Below, piece after piece: positions 28,586 through 37,463 of a DNA stretch of 64,000 nucleotides. Every line of letters begins with the position of its first letter. The first letter of the stretch is position 1. The stretch spans positions 51,097 through 115,096 of the forward strand of contig NZ_JAMBNX010000012.1 in the NCBI RefSeq assembly GCF_023715325.1. Reading direction: 5' to 3'. Both the position numbers and the translations under genes were made by a program. The notes under the pieces are model-generated. The model ran no database searches. It saw only the letters and a list, made by a program, of their open reading frames with translations, and was not told where the DNA came from. Source of the DNA: Agromyces mediolanus (lineage in GTDB: Bacteria; Actinomycetota; Actinomycetes; Actinomycetales; Microbacteriaceae).

Positions 28586-28611
28586 GGCGTTCACCCTATC
28601 CCGCGGGCCTG
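28529..28611 (-). repeat. Copy 2 of the duplicated ppgK start region
   Basis: Decayed copy of 27831-27931 with an internal deletion of about 18 bases and a few substitutions. It lies between the lipoprotein gene and the end of map. Confidence 0.85.
28593..28598 (-). promoter_or_regulatory. Duplicated TAGGGT -10 upstream of the lipoprotein gene
   Basis: Identical hexamer and spacing to the ppgK promoter; 78 bases before the lipoprotein start. Confidence 0.45.
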
Positions 28612-28615
28612 CGGC

Positions 28616-29479
28616 TCAGGGGAGGGTGAGGATCTCGGCGCCGCGCTCGGTGACCACGAGGGTGTGTTCGAACTGCGCCGTGAGCGAGCGATCGCGGGTG
28701 ACGACCGTCCAGTCGTCGGCCCAGAGATCCCACTCGGTCGTGCCGAGCGTGAGCATCGGTTCGATCGTGAACACCATGCCGGGCTCCATGACCGTGTCGT
28801 GCTCGGGGGCGTCGTAGTGCGGGATCACGAGACCGGTGTGGAAGGCCCGGCCGACGCCGTGGCCCGTGTAGTCGCGCACCACCCCGTACCCGAAGCGCTT
28901 CGCGTACGCCTCGATGGCCCGCCCGACGACGTTCACCTGCCGCCCGGGGGCGACGGCCTTGATGCCGCGGGCGAGCGCCTCCCGCGTGCGTTCGACGAGG
29001 AGTCGGGTCTCCTCCGCGGCGTCGCCCACGAGGAAGGTCGCGTTCGTGTCGCCGTGCATGCCGTCGAGGTAGGCCGTGACGTCGAGGTTCACGAGGTCGC
29101 CCTCGTCGAGGACGGTGTCGTCGGGGATGCCGTGGCAGATCACCTCGTTGACCGAGGTGCAGCTCGAGGCGGGGAACCCCCGGTAGCCGAGCGTCGAGGG
29201 GTAGGCGCCGTGGCCCACCACGTACTCATGCACGATTCGATCGAGCTCGGCGGTCGTGACCCCGGGGACGATCGCCGCAGACGCCGCCTCGATGGCACCG
29301 GCGGCGACGCGACCGGCCGCGCGGATGCGCTCCACCTCGGCCGCCGAGTAGCGGTCGCCCTCGGTGTTCGGGCGCGGCGCTGCGCGCCCGACGTACTCGG
29401 GGCGGGCGATCTCGGCGGGCACCGCACGGGGCGCGGGGAGGCGGCCGGGGATCAGGTGGCCGGCGGAGTCCTTGGGCAT
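28616..29479 (-). CDS. map: Methionine aminopeptidase, type I
   Basis: Removes the N-terminal methionine of nascent proteins; 287 residues. It has an N-terminal extension of about 40 residues before the catalytic domain. The metal ligands fall in [21 protein letters not shown] (two Asp), [12 protein letters not shown] (His), FTIEPML (Glu) and the C-terminal [14 protein letters not shown] (Glu). Map uses the leaderless ATG 29479, whose -10 overlaps the start codon of the divergent small gene. Confidence 0.97.
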   Translation of the reverse strand: MPKDSAGHLIPGRLPAPRAVPAEIARPEYVGRAAPRPNTEGDRYSAAEVERIRAAGRVAAGAIEAASAAIVPGVTTAELDRIVHEYVVGHGAYPSTLGYRGFPASSCTSVNEVICHGIPDDTVLDEGDLVNLDVTAYLDGMHGDTNATFLVGDAAEETRLLVERTREALARGIKAVAPGRQVNVVGRAIEAYAKRFGYGVVRDYTGHGVGRAFHTGLVIPHYDAPEHDTVMEPGMVFTIEPMLTLGTTEWDLWADDWTVVTRDRSLTAQFEHTLVVTERGAEILTLP

Positions 29480-29484
29480 AGGAT
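29479..29484 (+). promoter_or_regulatory. -10 of the leaderless small gene, overlapping the map start
   Basis: TAGGAT, six bases, then ATG 29491. Its first T is the complement of the first base of the map start codon. The two promoters form the palindrome CATAGGATCAGCCTATG. Confidence 0.6.
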
Positions 29485-29485
29485 C

Positions 29486-29491
29486 AGCCTA
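29486..29491 (-). promoter_or_regulatory. -10 of leaderless map, overlapping the opposite start codon
   Basis: TAGGCT on the minus strand, six bases, then ATG 29479. Its first base pairs with the A of the divergent ATG at 29491. Confidence 0.6.
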
Positions 29492-29676
29492 TGACGGAGG
29501 ACATCGAGCACCGGTTCTGGTACAACATGCGCACGGGCGAGGTCGAGCAGGGCTTCGTCTCGCAGTCGGCGGATCGCGTCGGCCCCTTCGACACCCGCGA
29601 GGAGGCCGAGCACGCGCTCGAGAAGCTCCGCGCGAACAGCGAGAAGTGGGCCGCGGAGGACGCCGCGGAGGATTGA
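29491..29676 (+). CDS. Small SPOR-like hypothetical protein
   Basis: 61 acidic residues, MTEDIEHRFWYNMRTGEVEQGF and then RVGPFDTREEAEHALEKLRAN. The GPFDTREEAEHALE stretch resembles a minimal SPOR-like fold, and homologous small proteins in actinobacteria are annotated that way. It has no signal peptide, so peptidoglycan binding is doubtful. It faces map and probably shares its promoter zone. A hairpin follows. Confidence 0.75.
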   Translation: MTEDIEHRFWYNMRTGEVEQGFVSQSADRVGPFDTREEAEHALEKLRANSEKWAAEDAAED

Positions 29677-29682
29677 GACGAC

Positions 29683-29710
29683 GAGGGCGGGCGCCGGAGC
29701 ACCCGCCCTC
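29683..29710. terminator. Hairpin between convergent genes
   Basis: GAGGGCGGG (29683-29691) and CCCGCCCTC (29702-29710), loop of ten bases, between the small SPOR-like gene and panB. Confidence 0.6.
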
Positions 29711-29724
29711 ACGCCGTGCTCGTG

Positions 29725-30567
29725 CTACTCGTAGGAGTGCTCGGGACCCGGGTAGACCCCGGCCGAGACATCCTGCTGCCAGGCCTGCGCGGCCGCACCG
29801 AGGATGCCCGAGAGGTCCGCGTACTGCTTGACGAACTTCGGGATGCGGCCCGGGGTGAGGCCGGCCCAGTCGGTCCAGACGAGCAGCTGCCCGTCGGTGT
29901 GCGGGCCGGCGCCCACGCTGATGGTCGGGATGTCGAGACGCTCCGTGATCTGCCGCGCCGCGTCGGAGGGGACCATCTCGAGAACCACGGCGAAGGCCCC
30001 GGCCTCCTGCACCGCGACGGCGTCCGCGAGGAGCTGCTCGAGCCCCTCGCCCCGCCCTTGGATGATGTGCCCGCCGAGGCCGTGCTCGCTCTGCGGGGTG
30101 TAGCCGATGTGCGCCATCACGGGGATGCCGGACTGCACGATGCGGCGGATCTGCTTGTGGCTGCGTTCGCCGCCCTCGAGCTTCACCGCGTGCGCTCCGG
30201 TCTCCTTCATGAAGCGGACCGCGGTGTGCAGGGCCTCCTCGGCGCCGCTCTCGTAGGAGCCGAACGGCATGTCCGCGACGACGAAGGCGCGCCGCACGGC
30301 GCCGGCGACCGCCCGCGTCAGCGGGATCAGCTCGTCGACCGTGACCGGGAGGGTCGTCTCATAGCCGAGCACGTTGTTGCCGGCGGAGTCGCCGACGAGC
30401 AGGAAGTCGATGCCCGCTTCGTCGAAGATGCGGGCGGTGAGCTGGTCGTAGCTCGTGAGGCCCGTGATCTTGATGCCGTCGCGCTTGGCGTTCTGGAAGT
30501 GCCTGGTGCGCACGCGCTTGGGTCCGTCCGAGGCCGAAGCCCCGCCGTACGGGTTCTGCTCTGACAT
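29725..30567 (-). CDS. panB: 3-methyl-2-oxobutanoate hydroxymethyltransferase
   Basis: First committed step of pantothenate synthesis: transfers a hydroxymethyl group from methylenetetrahydrofolate to alpha-ketoisovalerate; 280 residues. Conserved blocks are ITGLTSYDQLTARIFDEAGIDFLLVGDSAGNNVLGY, with the Mg-binding Asp, then MPFGSYE, AVKLEGG, HIGYTPQ and the late SVGAGPHTDGQLLV. The N-terminus has about 25 extra residues. It diverges from glnA2 across 74 bases. No panC or panD is adjacent. Confidence 0.96.
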   Translation of the reverse strand: MSEQNPYGGASASDGPKRVRTRHFQNAKRDGIKITGLTSYDQLTARIFDEAGIDFLLVGDSAGNNVLGYETTLPVTVDELIPLTRAVAGAVRRAFVVADMPFGSYESGAEEALHTAVRFMKETGAHAVKLEGGERSHKQIRRIVQSGIPVMAHIGYTPQSEHGLGGHIIQGRGEGLEQLLADAVAVQEAGAFAVVLEMVPSDAARQITERLDIPTISVGAGPHTDGQLLVWTDWAGLTPGRIPKFVKQYADLSGILGAAAQAWQQDVSAGVYPGPEHSYE

Positions 30568-30612
30568 GCCGTCAGTCTGGCACAGCCGCGGGATCCGTCC
30601 GGCCCGACCCAG

Positions 30613-30618
30613 TACGCT
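30613..30618 (+). promoter_or_regulatory. -10 of glnA2
   Basis: TACGCT 23 bases before the ATG; predicted start near 30625 with a short leader carrying AAAGGG. Confidence 0.45.
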
Positions 30619-30641
30619 GAGAAGCGCGAGAAAGGGTGTGG

Positions 30642-31979
30642 ATGGATAAGCAGCGCGACTTCGTTCTCCGGACCATCGAAGAACGTGGGGTCAAGTTCAT
30701 CAGGCTGTGGTTCACCGACGTCGTGGGCACCCTGAAGTCGGTCGCGATCGCCCCGGCAGAGGTCGAGGGGGCGTTCACCGAGGGCATCGGCTTCGACGGC
30801 TCCGCGATCGAGGGCCTGAGCCGCACGTACGAGTCCGACCTGCTCGCGTTCCCCGACCCGTCGACGTTCCAGACCCTGCCCTGGCGGGGTGACGTCGACC
30901 CGACCGGGCGCATGTTCTGCGACATCACGACGCCCGACGGCGAGCCGGCCGTCTCCGACCCGCGCAATGTGCTGAAGCGCACCCTCGCGCGTGCGGCCGA
31001 CCGGGGGTTCACGTTCTACACCCACCCGGAGATCGAGTTCTACCTGCTGAAGTCCTCGAAGTACGGCCCGGAGGGCCCGCAGCCGGTCGACTCCGCGGGG
31101 TACTTCGACAACGTCCCCGGCGGCACGGCGCACGACTTCCGTCGTCGTTCGGTGCGCATGCTCGAAGACCTCGGCATCTCGGTGGAGTTCAGCCACCACG
31201 AGACCGGCCCCGGCCAGAACGAGATCGACCTGCGCTACGCCGACGCGCTCACGACCGCCGACAACATCATGACCTTCCGCACCGTGGTGAAGGAGGTCGC
31301 GATCGAGCAGGGCGTGTACGCCACGTTCATGCCGAAGCCCTTCTCGGAGTTCCCGGGCAGCGGCATGCACACCCACCTCTCCCTCTTCGAGGGCGATCAG
31401 AACGCCTTCTACGAGCCCGGCGCCCAGTACCAGCTCTCGAAGATCGGCCGCCAGTTCATCGCGGGCCTGCTGCGCCACGCGGGGGAGATCTCCGCCGTGA
31501 CGAACCAGTTCGTGAACTCGTACAAGCGGCTCTGGGGCGGCGGCGAGGCGCCGAGCTTCGTCTGCTGGGGGCACAACAACCGTTCGGCGCTCGTGCGGGT
31601 GCCGCTGTACAAGCCGAACAAGGGCCAGAGCGCGCGCGTCGAGTACCGCGCGATCGATTCGGCCGCGAACCCGTACCTCGCGTTCTCCCTCCTGCTCGCC
31701 GCCGGCATGAAGGGTGTCGAGGAGGGGTACGAGCTGCCGCCCGAGGCCGAGGACGACGTCTGGATGCTGAGCGATCGCGAGCGGCGGGCGCTCGGGTACA
31801 GCCCGCTGCCGGCGAGCCTCGACCACGCGATCGAGGAGATGGAGCGCTCCGAGCTCGTCGCCGACACGCTCGGCGAAGAGGTGTTCCGTTACGTGCTCGC
31901 GAACAAGCGCGCCGAGTGGCAGGACTACCGCTCGCAGGTGACGCCGTTCGAGCTCACGCGCAACCTCGAGATCCTCTGA
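30642..31979 (+). CDS. glnA2: Glutamine synthetase family protein (GlnA2 type)
   Basis: Type I glutamine synthetase homologue, 445 residues from ATG 30642 (AAAGGG five bases upstream). Motifs: GIGFDGSAIEG, FYTHPEIEFYLL, HHETGPGQNEIDLRY, GSGMHTHLSL and VTNQFVNSYKRL. It lacks the NLYDLPPEE-type adenylylation tyrosine present in the other synthetase of this window. In mycobacteria GlnA2 is non-essential and lies next to glnE as here. It forms a two-gene unit with glnE, four bases downstream. Confidence 0.94.
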   Translation: MDKQRDFVLRTIEERGVKFIRLWFTDVVGTLKSVAIAPAEVEGAFTEGIGFDGSAIEGLSRTYESDLLAFPDPSTFQTLPWRGDVDPTGRMFCDITTPDGEPAVSDPRNVLKRTLARAADRGFTFYTHPEIEFYLLKSSKYGPEGPQPVDSAGYFDNVPGGTAHDFRRRSVRMLEDLGISVEFSHHETGPGQNEIDLRYADALTTADNIMTFRTVVKEVAIEQGVYATFMPKPFSEFPGSGMHTHLSLFEGDQNAFYEPGAQYQLSKIGRQFIAGLLRHAGEISAVTNQFVNSYKRLWGGGEAPSFVCWGHNNRSALVRVPLYKPNKGQSARVEYRAIDSAANPYLAFSLLLAAGMKGVEEGYELPPEAEDDVWMLSDRERRALGYSPLPASLDHAIEEMERSELVADTLGEEVFRYVLANKRAEWQDYRSQVTPFELTRNLEIL

Positions 31980-31983
31980 CCGG

Positions 31984-34900
31984 ATGACTCGGCAGGCGGC
32001 GCCGTACAGCGGGCTCGCCCGGGCCGGCTTCGACGACTTCGAGCGCGCCCGCGCGGGGCTCGCACGGCTCGCCGAGGCGAGCGAGGTCGAGCTCCCCGGG
32101 TTGCTCGACGCGCTGAGCGTGGCGGCCGACCCCGACGAGGCGCTCGCCGCGTTCGAACGTCTCGCCGAGCGCGCTCCCGCGGCGGTGCGCCGGGTGCTCG
32201 AACGTCCCGCGTCCGCCGAGCGCGCGGCGCGTCTGATCGGGGCCTCCCGTGGCGTGGGGGAGTTCCTCCTGCGCAATCCCGACGAACTCGTGCTCCTCGA
32301 ACGCGAGCCGGAGCCGCCGCTCGGCGAGCATGAGGCGCGCGCCGTCCTCGTCGCTGCCCTGGACGAGCTGGGGGACGGCCCCATGGAGCCGGAGCGGGCG
32401 GCACGAGCCATCCGTCTCCGCTACCGCCGTCTGCTCGCGGGCATCGCCGTCTACGACCTCACCCGGGCGAGCGCGATCGAGGCGGTCGACACGATCGCGG
32501 CCGGGCTCGCGGATCTCGCCGGGGCGGCGCTGGAGTCCGCCCTCGTCGCCGCGCGTCGGCTGGTCGGGCGCCTCCCGGGCGAGGCGGCGGCGCCCGGCCG
32601 GTACCCGGCCGACGAGGTCGCCGCCACCCGCCTCGCCGTCATCGGCATGGGCAAGGCCGGCGCGCGGGAGCTCAACTACCTGAGCGATGTCGACGTGATC
32701 TTCGTCGCCGAGTCCGCCGACGAGGAGCGGCTCCCGTCGGGCCGTGCCGTCGAGATCGCGACGCGCCTCGCGGTCGTCGCCAGCCGGCTCATCGACGATG
32801 CCGGGGTCGAGCCGCCGCTCTGGGAGGTCGATGCGAACCTCCGCCCGGAGGGCAAGGACGGCGCACTCGTCCGCACCCTCGAGTCGCACGTGCAGTACTA
32901 CGAGCGCTGGGCGAAGAGCTGGGAGTTCCAGGCTCTGCTGAAGGCCAGGCCGCTCGCCGGCGACGCCGAGCTCGGCGCCAGGTATCTCGCGGCCCTCTCG
33001 CCGATGGTCTGGGCGAGCTCGGGACGCGACGGCTTCGTCGAGTCGGTGCAGCAGATGCGCGAGCGGGTCACCCAGCACATCCCCGCCGACGAGGTCGACG
33101 TGCAGTTGAAGCTCGGCCCAGGCGGGCTCCGCGACATCGAGTTCACGGTGCAGCTGCTGCAGCTCGTGCACGGCGCGGGCGACGACGAGATCCACCAGCG
33201 CGGCACCCTGCCCGCGCTCGGCGCCCTCGCGAGCCGCGGTTACGTCGGCCGCGAAGAGGCCGGCGAGTTCGCGCACGACTACCGCCTGCTCCGGGTGCTG
33301 GAGCATCGGCTGCAGCTGTCGCGGCTGCGCCGGACGCACCTCATGCCGCGCGACGAGACGGAGCTTCGGGTGCTCGCGAGGGCGAGCGGACTCGCCCGCA
33401 ACGCGGCCGAGCTGACCGCGCTCTGGCAGGCGACCCGGCAGCGGGTGCGCGGCCTGCACGAGCGCCTCTTCTACCGGCCGCTGCTCTCCGCCGTGGCGGC
33501 GCTGCCGGCGAGCGGGCTCGAGCTCACGAGCGCGCAAGCCGAGGCGCGGCTCGCGGCGATCGGCTTCCGCGATCCGAAGGGGGCGCTCGGCCACATCGCC
33601 GCCCTCACGGCGGGCGTCTCCCGACGGGCGACGATCCAGCGGCACCTCATGCCGGTGCTCATCTCGTGGTTCGCCGAGGGCGCCGACCCCGACTACGGCA
33701 TGCTGTCCTTCCGTCGTCTGTCGGACACGCTCGGCACGACGCACTGGTACCTCCGGCTGCTCCGAGACTCCTCCGACGCGGCGCTCCGGCTCACCCGGGT
33801 GCTCTCCGGTTCCCGCTTCGTCGGCGAACTTCTCGAACGGAGCCCGGAGGCGGTCGCCTGGCTCGAGGACCTCGACGAGCTGCGTCCCCGCTCACTGGCG
33901 GCGCTCCGCGACGAGGCCGCGGCCGTCCTCGCCCGGCATACCGAGGTCGATGCGGCCGTGAAGGTGCTCCGGGCCGTCCGCCGCCGCGAGGTGCTGCGCC
34001 TCGCCCTCGCCGCCATCCTCGACGTGTGCAGCGTCGAGGAGCTCGGCCATGGACTCAGCGACGTCACTGAGAACCACCTCGCGGCGACCGTCGCCGCCAT
34101 CAGACGGGGCGATCACGTCGGTGACGGTGACGGTGACGGCATCGAGTTCGCCGTGATCGGCATGGGCCGGTTCGGTGGCCGTGAGCTGGGCATCTCGTCC
34201 GACGCCGACGTCATCTACGTGTACCGCCCGGCCGCCCTGGAGGGCGACGCCGCGCACCGGGTCGCGCTGCGCATCGTCTCGGAGCTCGGGCGACTCACCG
34301 AGGACGCACGGTTGCCGTTCGACCTCGACGCCGACCTTCGGCCGGAGGGCCGCAACGGCGTCATGGTGCGCTCCCTCGAGGCGTACCGCGCGTACTACGC
34401 GCGGTGGTCCCTGACCTGGGAGGCGCAGGCTCTGCTGCGCGCCAGAGGCGTGGCGGGGGATGCCGCGCTCCTCGACGACTTCCGGGAGCTCGCCGACGGC
34501 GTGCGGTACCCGACGTCGATCGCCGAGCAGGCCGTGCGCGAGGTGAAGCGCATCAAGGCCCGGGTCGAGAACGAGCGGCTGCCGCAGAACGCCGACCCCG
34601 CGAGGCATCTGAAGCTCGGACGGGGTTCGTTGAGCGACGTCGAGTGGTTCGTGCAGCTCATCCAGCTGCAGCACGGCGCCGAGGTGCCTGCGCTCCGCAC
34701 CACCTCGACGCTCGACGCGCTGCAGGCCGCCGTGGAGGCGGGGCTCGTCGCCGCCGATGACGCGGAGACCTTGCGTGCGGCGTGGATCTTCGCGTCGCGG
34801 GCCCGCTCGGCGCTCACGCTCTGGCTCGACCGCACGACCGATGTGCTGCCCGTCGAACGTACCCAGCTCGAGGGCGTCGCCCGGCTGATGGGCTATCCGC

Positions 34901-35013
34901 CCGGCTCGGCGGCGCAGCTCGAGCAGGACTACCTGCAGCTCACCCGGCGTTCGCGTGCGGTGTTCGACCGTGACTTCTACGGCATCGAACCGGGGCGGGA
35001 GCCGACGCGGTGA
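31984..35013 (+). CDS. glnE: Bifunctional glutamine synthetase adenylyltransferase/deadenylase
   Basis: Adds and removes AMP on glutamine synthetase; 1009 residues, full length. Two nucleotidyltransferase domains are visible: IGMGKAGARELNYLSDVDVIFV (about 221) in the N-terminal, deadenylating half and IGMGRFGGRELGISSDADVIYV (about 722) in the C-terminal, adenylating half. Both keep the paired Asp residues. Its target is most likely GlnA1, encoded convergently 400 bases away, which has the modifiable Tyr. Start ATG 31984 lies four bases after glnA2. Confidence 0.96.
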   Translation: MTRQAAPYSGLARAGFDDFERARAGLARLAEASEVELPGLLDALSVAADPDEALAAFERLAERAPAAVRRVLERPASAERAARLIGASRGVGEFLLRNPDELVLLEREPEPPLGEHEARAVLVAALDELGDGPMEPERAARAIRLRYRRLLAGIAVYDLTRASAIEAVDTIAAGLADLAGAALESALVAARRLVGRLPGEAAAPGRYPADEVAATRLAVIGMGKAGARELNYLSDVDVIFVAESADEERLPSGRAVEIATRLAVVASRLIDDAGVEPPLWEVDANLRPEGKDGALVRTLESHVQYYERWAKSWEFQALLKARPLAGDAELGARYLAALSPMVWASSGRDGFVESVQQMRERVTQHIPADEVDVQLKLGPGGLRDIEFTVQLLQLVHGAGDDEIHQRGTLPALGALASRGYVGREEAGEFAHDYRLLRVLEHRLQLSRLRRTHLMPRDETELRVLARASGLARNAAELTALWQATRQRVRGLHERLFYRPLLSAVAALPASGLELTSAQAEARLAAIGFRDPKGALGHIAALTAGVSRRATIQRHLMPVLISWFAEGADPDYGMLSFRRLSDTLGTTHWYLRLLRDSSDAALRLTRVLSGSRFVGELLERSPEAVAWLEDLDELRPRSLAALRDEAAAVLARHTEVDAAVKVLRAVRRREVLRLALAAILDVCSVEELGHGLSDVTENHLAATVAAIRRGDHVGDGDGDGIEFAVIGMGRFGGRELGISSDADVIYVYRPAALEGDAAHRVALRIVSELGRLTEDARLPFDLDADLRPEGRNGVMVRSLEAYRAYYARWSLTWEAQALLRARGVAGDAALLDDFRELADGVRYPTSIAEQAVREVKRIKARVENERLPQNADPARHLKLGRGSLSDVEWFVQLIQLQHGAEVPALRTTSTLDALQAAVEAGLVAADDAETLRAAWIFASRARSALTLWLDRTTDVLPVERTQLEGVARLMGYPPGSAAQLEQDYLQLTRRSRAVFDRDFYGIEPGREPTR

Positions 35014-35034
35014 GCCGCTCCGCCGTCCGGCGGG

Positions 35035-35073
35035 CCGGAACCCCGCGCGGCACAGGGCGGCGAGGGGTTCCGG
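35035..35073. terminator. Hairpin after glnE
   Basis: CCGGAACCCC (35035-35044) and GGGGTTCCGG (35064-35073) with a 19-base loop, between the ends of glnE and the convergent DUF1508 gene. Confidence 0.6.
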
Positions 35074-35082
35074 AGTCGCGGG

Positions 35083-35259
35083 TCAGGCCTCGACGACCGG
35101 GGCGTCCGGCGCGTTCTTCTTGACCGACTCGATGCCGTTCTGGGCGGCCGACTTCGAGCTGTAGCCCTCGGAGACCGCGATCGTTTCGCCGTTGCCGGCC
35201 TTCAGGCGGAAGCGCCACTCGCCTCGCGCGTCGGTGTAGAGCTCGAACTTCCCAGCCAT
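35083..35259 (-). CDS. DUF1508 (YegP-like) protein
   Basis: 58-residue single YegP repeat: MAGKFELYTDARGEWRFRL, then GNGETIAVSEGYSSKSAAQNGIESVKKNAP. The fold is a small alpha/beta unit; function is unknown. ATG 35259 has AAGGGG upstream, while the longer frame to 35337 has no homology. It stands alone between glnE and glnA1. Confidence 0.9.
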   Translation of the reverse strand: MAGKFELYTDARGEWRFRLKAGNGETIAVSEGYSSKSAAQNGIESVKKNAPDAPVVEA

Positions 35260-35359
35260 TCTCGGCCCCTTCTCGAAACGGGCGCCGGCGTGCGCCGACT
35301 CGATCACATCGTGGCGTCCAGAGGCGCAGGTGCACAAGGGGGCAAACGTGCACGGACGA

Positions 35360-35397
35360 CGAACGCCCCGGACAGCTGAGGCTGCCCGGGGCGTTCG
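35360..35397 (-). terminator. Terminator of glnA1
   Basis: CGAACGCCCCGG (35360-35371) and CCGGGGCGTTCG (35386-35397), 14-base loop, 18 bases after the glnA1 stop in the direction of transcription. Confidence 0.65.
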
Positions 35398-35415
35398 GAT
35401 CTGGGGAACCGCGGC

Positions 35416-36840
35416 TCAGACGCCGTAGTACAGCTCGAACTCGAAGGGGTGCGGACGCTGGGCCAGCGGCTTCAGCTCCTTCTCGCGCTTGTAGTCGATC
35501 CAGGTCTCGATGAGCTCCTTGGTGAACACGCCGCCCTCGAGGAGGAAGTCGTGGTCGGCCTCGAGCGCGTCGAGCACGGCGTCGAGCGAGCCCGGCACCT
35601 GCGGGATCGTCTTCGCCTCCTCGGCGGGCAGCTCGTAGAGGTCCTTGTCGACCGGCTCGTGCGGCTCGATCCGGTTCTTGATGCCGTCGATGCCGGCCAT
35701 GAGCTGCGCGGCGAACGCGAGGTACGGGTTGCCCGAGGCATCCGGTGCGCGGAACTCGATGCGCTTCGCCTTCGGGTTGGTGCCGGTGATCGGGATGCGG
35801 ATCGCCGCCGAGCGGTTGCCCGCCGAGTAGACGAGGTTCACGGGCGCCTCGAAGCCCGGCACGAGGCGGTGGAACGAGTTCACGGTCGGGTTCGTGAAGG
35901 CGAGCAGCGCCGGCGCGTGCTTCAGGATGCCGCCGATGTACCAGCGCGCCAGGTCGGAGAGCCCCCCGTAGCCGGCCTCGTCGTAGAACAGCGGCTTGCC
36001 GTCGCTCCACAGCGACTGGTGGGTGTGCATGCCCGAGCCGTTGTCGCCGAAGAGCGGCTTCGGCATGAACGTCGCCGTCTTGCCCCACTCGTTGGCGGTG
36101 TTCTTGACGATGTACTTGAACTTCAGGATGTCGTCCGCCGAGTGGACCATCGTGTCGAACTTGTAGTTGATCTCGCCCTGGCCGGCGGTGCCGACCTCGT
36201 GGTGGCTGCGCTCGAGCTCGAGGCCCGCGTCGATGAGCTTCAGGCAGATGTCGTCGCGGAGGTCGGCGTGCTGGTCGACCGGCGAGACGGGGAAGTAGCC
36301 GCCCTTGAACGGGGTCTTGTTGGCGAGGTTGCCGCCCTCTTCGACGCGGCCCGAGTTCCAGGCGCCCTCGCTGGAGTCGATCGAGTAGAAGCTCGTGTGC
36401 TGGTTCACCTCGTAGCGGACATCGTCGAAGATGTAGAACTCGGCCTCGGGGGCGAAGTAGGCGGTGTCCGCGATGCCGGTGGAGGCGAGGTACTTCTCGG
36501 CCTTCTTCGCGACCTGGCGCGGGTCCTTCGAGTAGATCTCGCCGGTGCGCGGGTTGTAGATGTCGAAGATCATGATGAGCGTGCGCTCAGCGCGGAACGG
36601 GTCGATGTAGGCCGTCGACACGTCGGGGATGAGCTGCATGTCGGACTCGTGGATCGACGCGAAGCCGCGGATCGAGGAGCCGTCGAAGAGCTGGCCGACG
36701 GTGAAGAAGTCCTCGTCGACCGTCGACGCCGGGATGTTGAAGTGCTGCTGCACACCCGGGAGGTCGGTGAATCGGATGTCGAGGAACTTGACCTCCGTCT
36801 CCTTGATGAACGTGAGGACTTCAGACGAATCACTGAACAT
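35416..36840 (-). CDS. glnA: Glutamine synthetase, type I (GlnA1)
   Basis: Main ammonia-assimilating enzyme, ATP + glutamate + NH3 to glutamine; 474 residues. ATG 36840 is chosen because GGAGAG lies seven bases upstream and family members start MFSDSSEVL. Motifs: [49 protein letters not shown] and NRSAAIRIP. The adenylylation site is Tyr402 in [10 protein letters not shown], the target of the nearby GlnE. A GlnR-type operator lies about 100 bases upstream, so transcription probably responds to nitrogen as well. Confidence 0.97.
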   Translation of the reverse strand: MFSDSSEVLTFIKETEVKFLDIRFTDLPGVQQHFNIPASTVDEDFFTVGQLFDGSSIRGFASIHESDMQLIPDVSTAYIDPFRAERTLIMIFDIYNPRTGEIYSKDPRQVAKKAEKYLASTGIADTAYFAPEAEFYIFDDVRYEVNQHTSFYSIDSSEGAWNSGRVEEGGNLANKTPFKGGYFPVSPVDQHADLRDDICLKLIDAGLELERSHHEVGTAGQGEINYKFDTMVHSADDILKFKYIVKNTANEWGKTATFMPKPLFGDNGSGMHTHQSLWSDGKPLFYDEAGYGGLSDLARWYIGGILKHAPALLAFTNPTVNSFHRLVPGFEAPVNLVYSAGNRSAAIRIPITGTNPKAKRIEFRAPDASGNPYLAFAAQLMAGIDGIKNRIEPHEPVDKDLYELPAEEAKTIPQVPGSLDAVLDALEADHDFLLEGGVFTKELIETWIDYKREKELKPLAQRPHPFEFELYYGV

Positions 36841-36922
36841 GCGACGACTCTCCAAGTGGGCGGGCGGGAAGTCCGGAATCTCCGGGGCGGCCAGCAGCCG
36901 TCACCGACGGTATCCCCGGGCC

Positions 36923-36960
36923 GTTTCCCGGCCATGACGTGAATGTTTCCGGCATGTTAC
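36923..36960 (-). promoter_or_regulatory. GlnR-type operator upstream of glnA1
   Basis: On the minus strand: GTAAC, six bases, GAAAC, six bases, GTCAT, six bases, GAAAC. This matches the actinomycete GlnR box of alternating GTnAC and GAAAC elements at 11-base steps; only the third element deviates (GTCAT for GTnAC). It is centred about 100 bases before glnA1 and 47 bases before the divergent RDD gene. Confidence 0.75.
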
Positions 36961-36975
36961 ACGCTCTGCGCTCGG

Positions 36976-36981
36976 TAGGAT
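36976..36981 (+). promoter_or_regulatory. -10 element of a leaderless promoter
   Basis: TAGGAT, six bases, then ATG 36988 of the RDD gene. Confidence 0.6.
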
Positions 36982-36987
36982 CGAAGG

Positions 36988-37425
36988 ATGCCCGACGCGA
37001 AGCCCACCACCTTCGGAGACCTCCAGCCCAGCAAGTGGCCGGGGGAGCGTCTGGGGCTCCCTGAGTCGGGGCGCGGATCCGTCGGGCGCGTCGGCCGTCG
37101 CATCGCCGCCCTGCTCATCGACTGGGCGAGTGCGATGCTGCTCTCGTTGCTGCTCACCCCGTACGACTCGGTCGCGTACAACTTCGTGACCCCGCTCATG
37201 TTCGTCGTGCTGCAGATCGTCTTCATTCCCACGATCGGCGGCAGCATCGGTCATCGCCTGCTCGGCATGGCGGTCGTGCCGCTCGAGGGCGGCTGGATCG
37301 GCATCCGTCGAGCCGTGGTCCGCTCGCTGCTGCTCATCATCGTCGTGCCCGCGCTCGTGTGGGACTCCGATCAGCGCGGGTTCCACGACAAGGTCGCCGG
37401 TACCGTCCTCATCCGCAGTCGCTGA
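36988..37425 (+). CDS. RDD family membrane protein
   Basis: 145 residues with about three or four hydrophobic helices. The RDD signature is modified: VGRRIAALLIDWASAML (Arg and Asp retained) and the final DQRGFHDKVAGTVLI. Function unknown. Its position between glnA1 and the DUF4191 gene matches Rv2219A in Mycobacterium. The GlnR-type operator lies 28 bases before its start, so it could be co-regulated. Leaderless start. Confidence 0.9.
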   Translation: MPDAKPTTFGDLQPSKWPGERLGLPESGRGSVGRVGRRIAALLIDWASAMLLSLLLTPYDSVAYNFVTPLMFVVLQIVFIPTIGGSIGHRLLGMAVVPLEGGWIGIRRAVVRSLLLIIVVPALVWDSDQRGFHDKVAGTVLIRSR

Positions 37426-37463
37426 CCGCGGCATCCGCGTCGACCCGACGCTTCAGCGAGCGA

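Noticed and set aside
30327..33744. Long minus-strand frames opposite glnA2 and glnE (694 and 596 residues)
   Set aside because: Shadows of glnA2/glnE: low-complexity Arg/Glu/His content and no start signals or homology.
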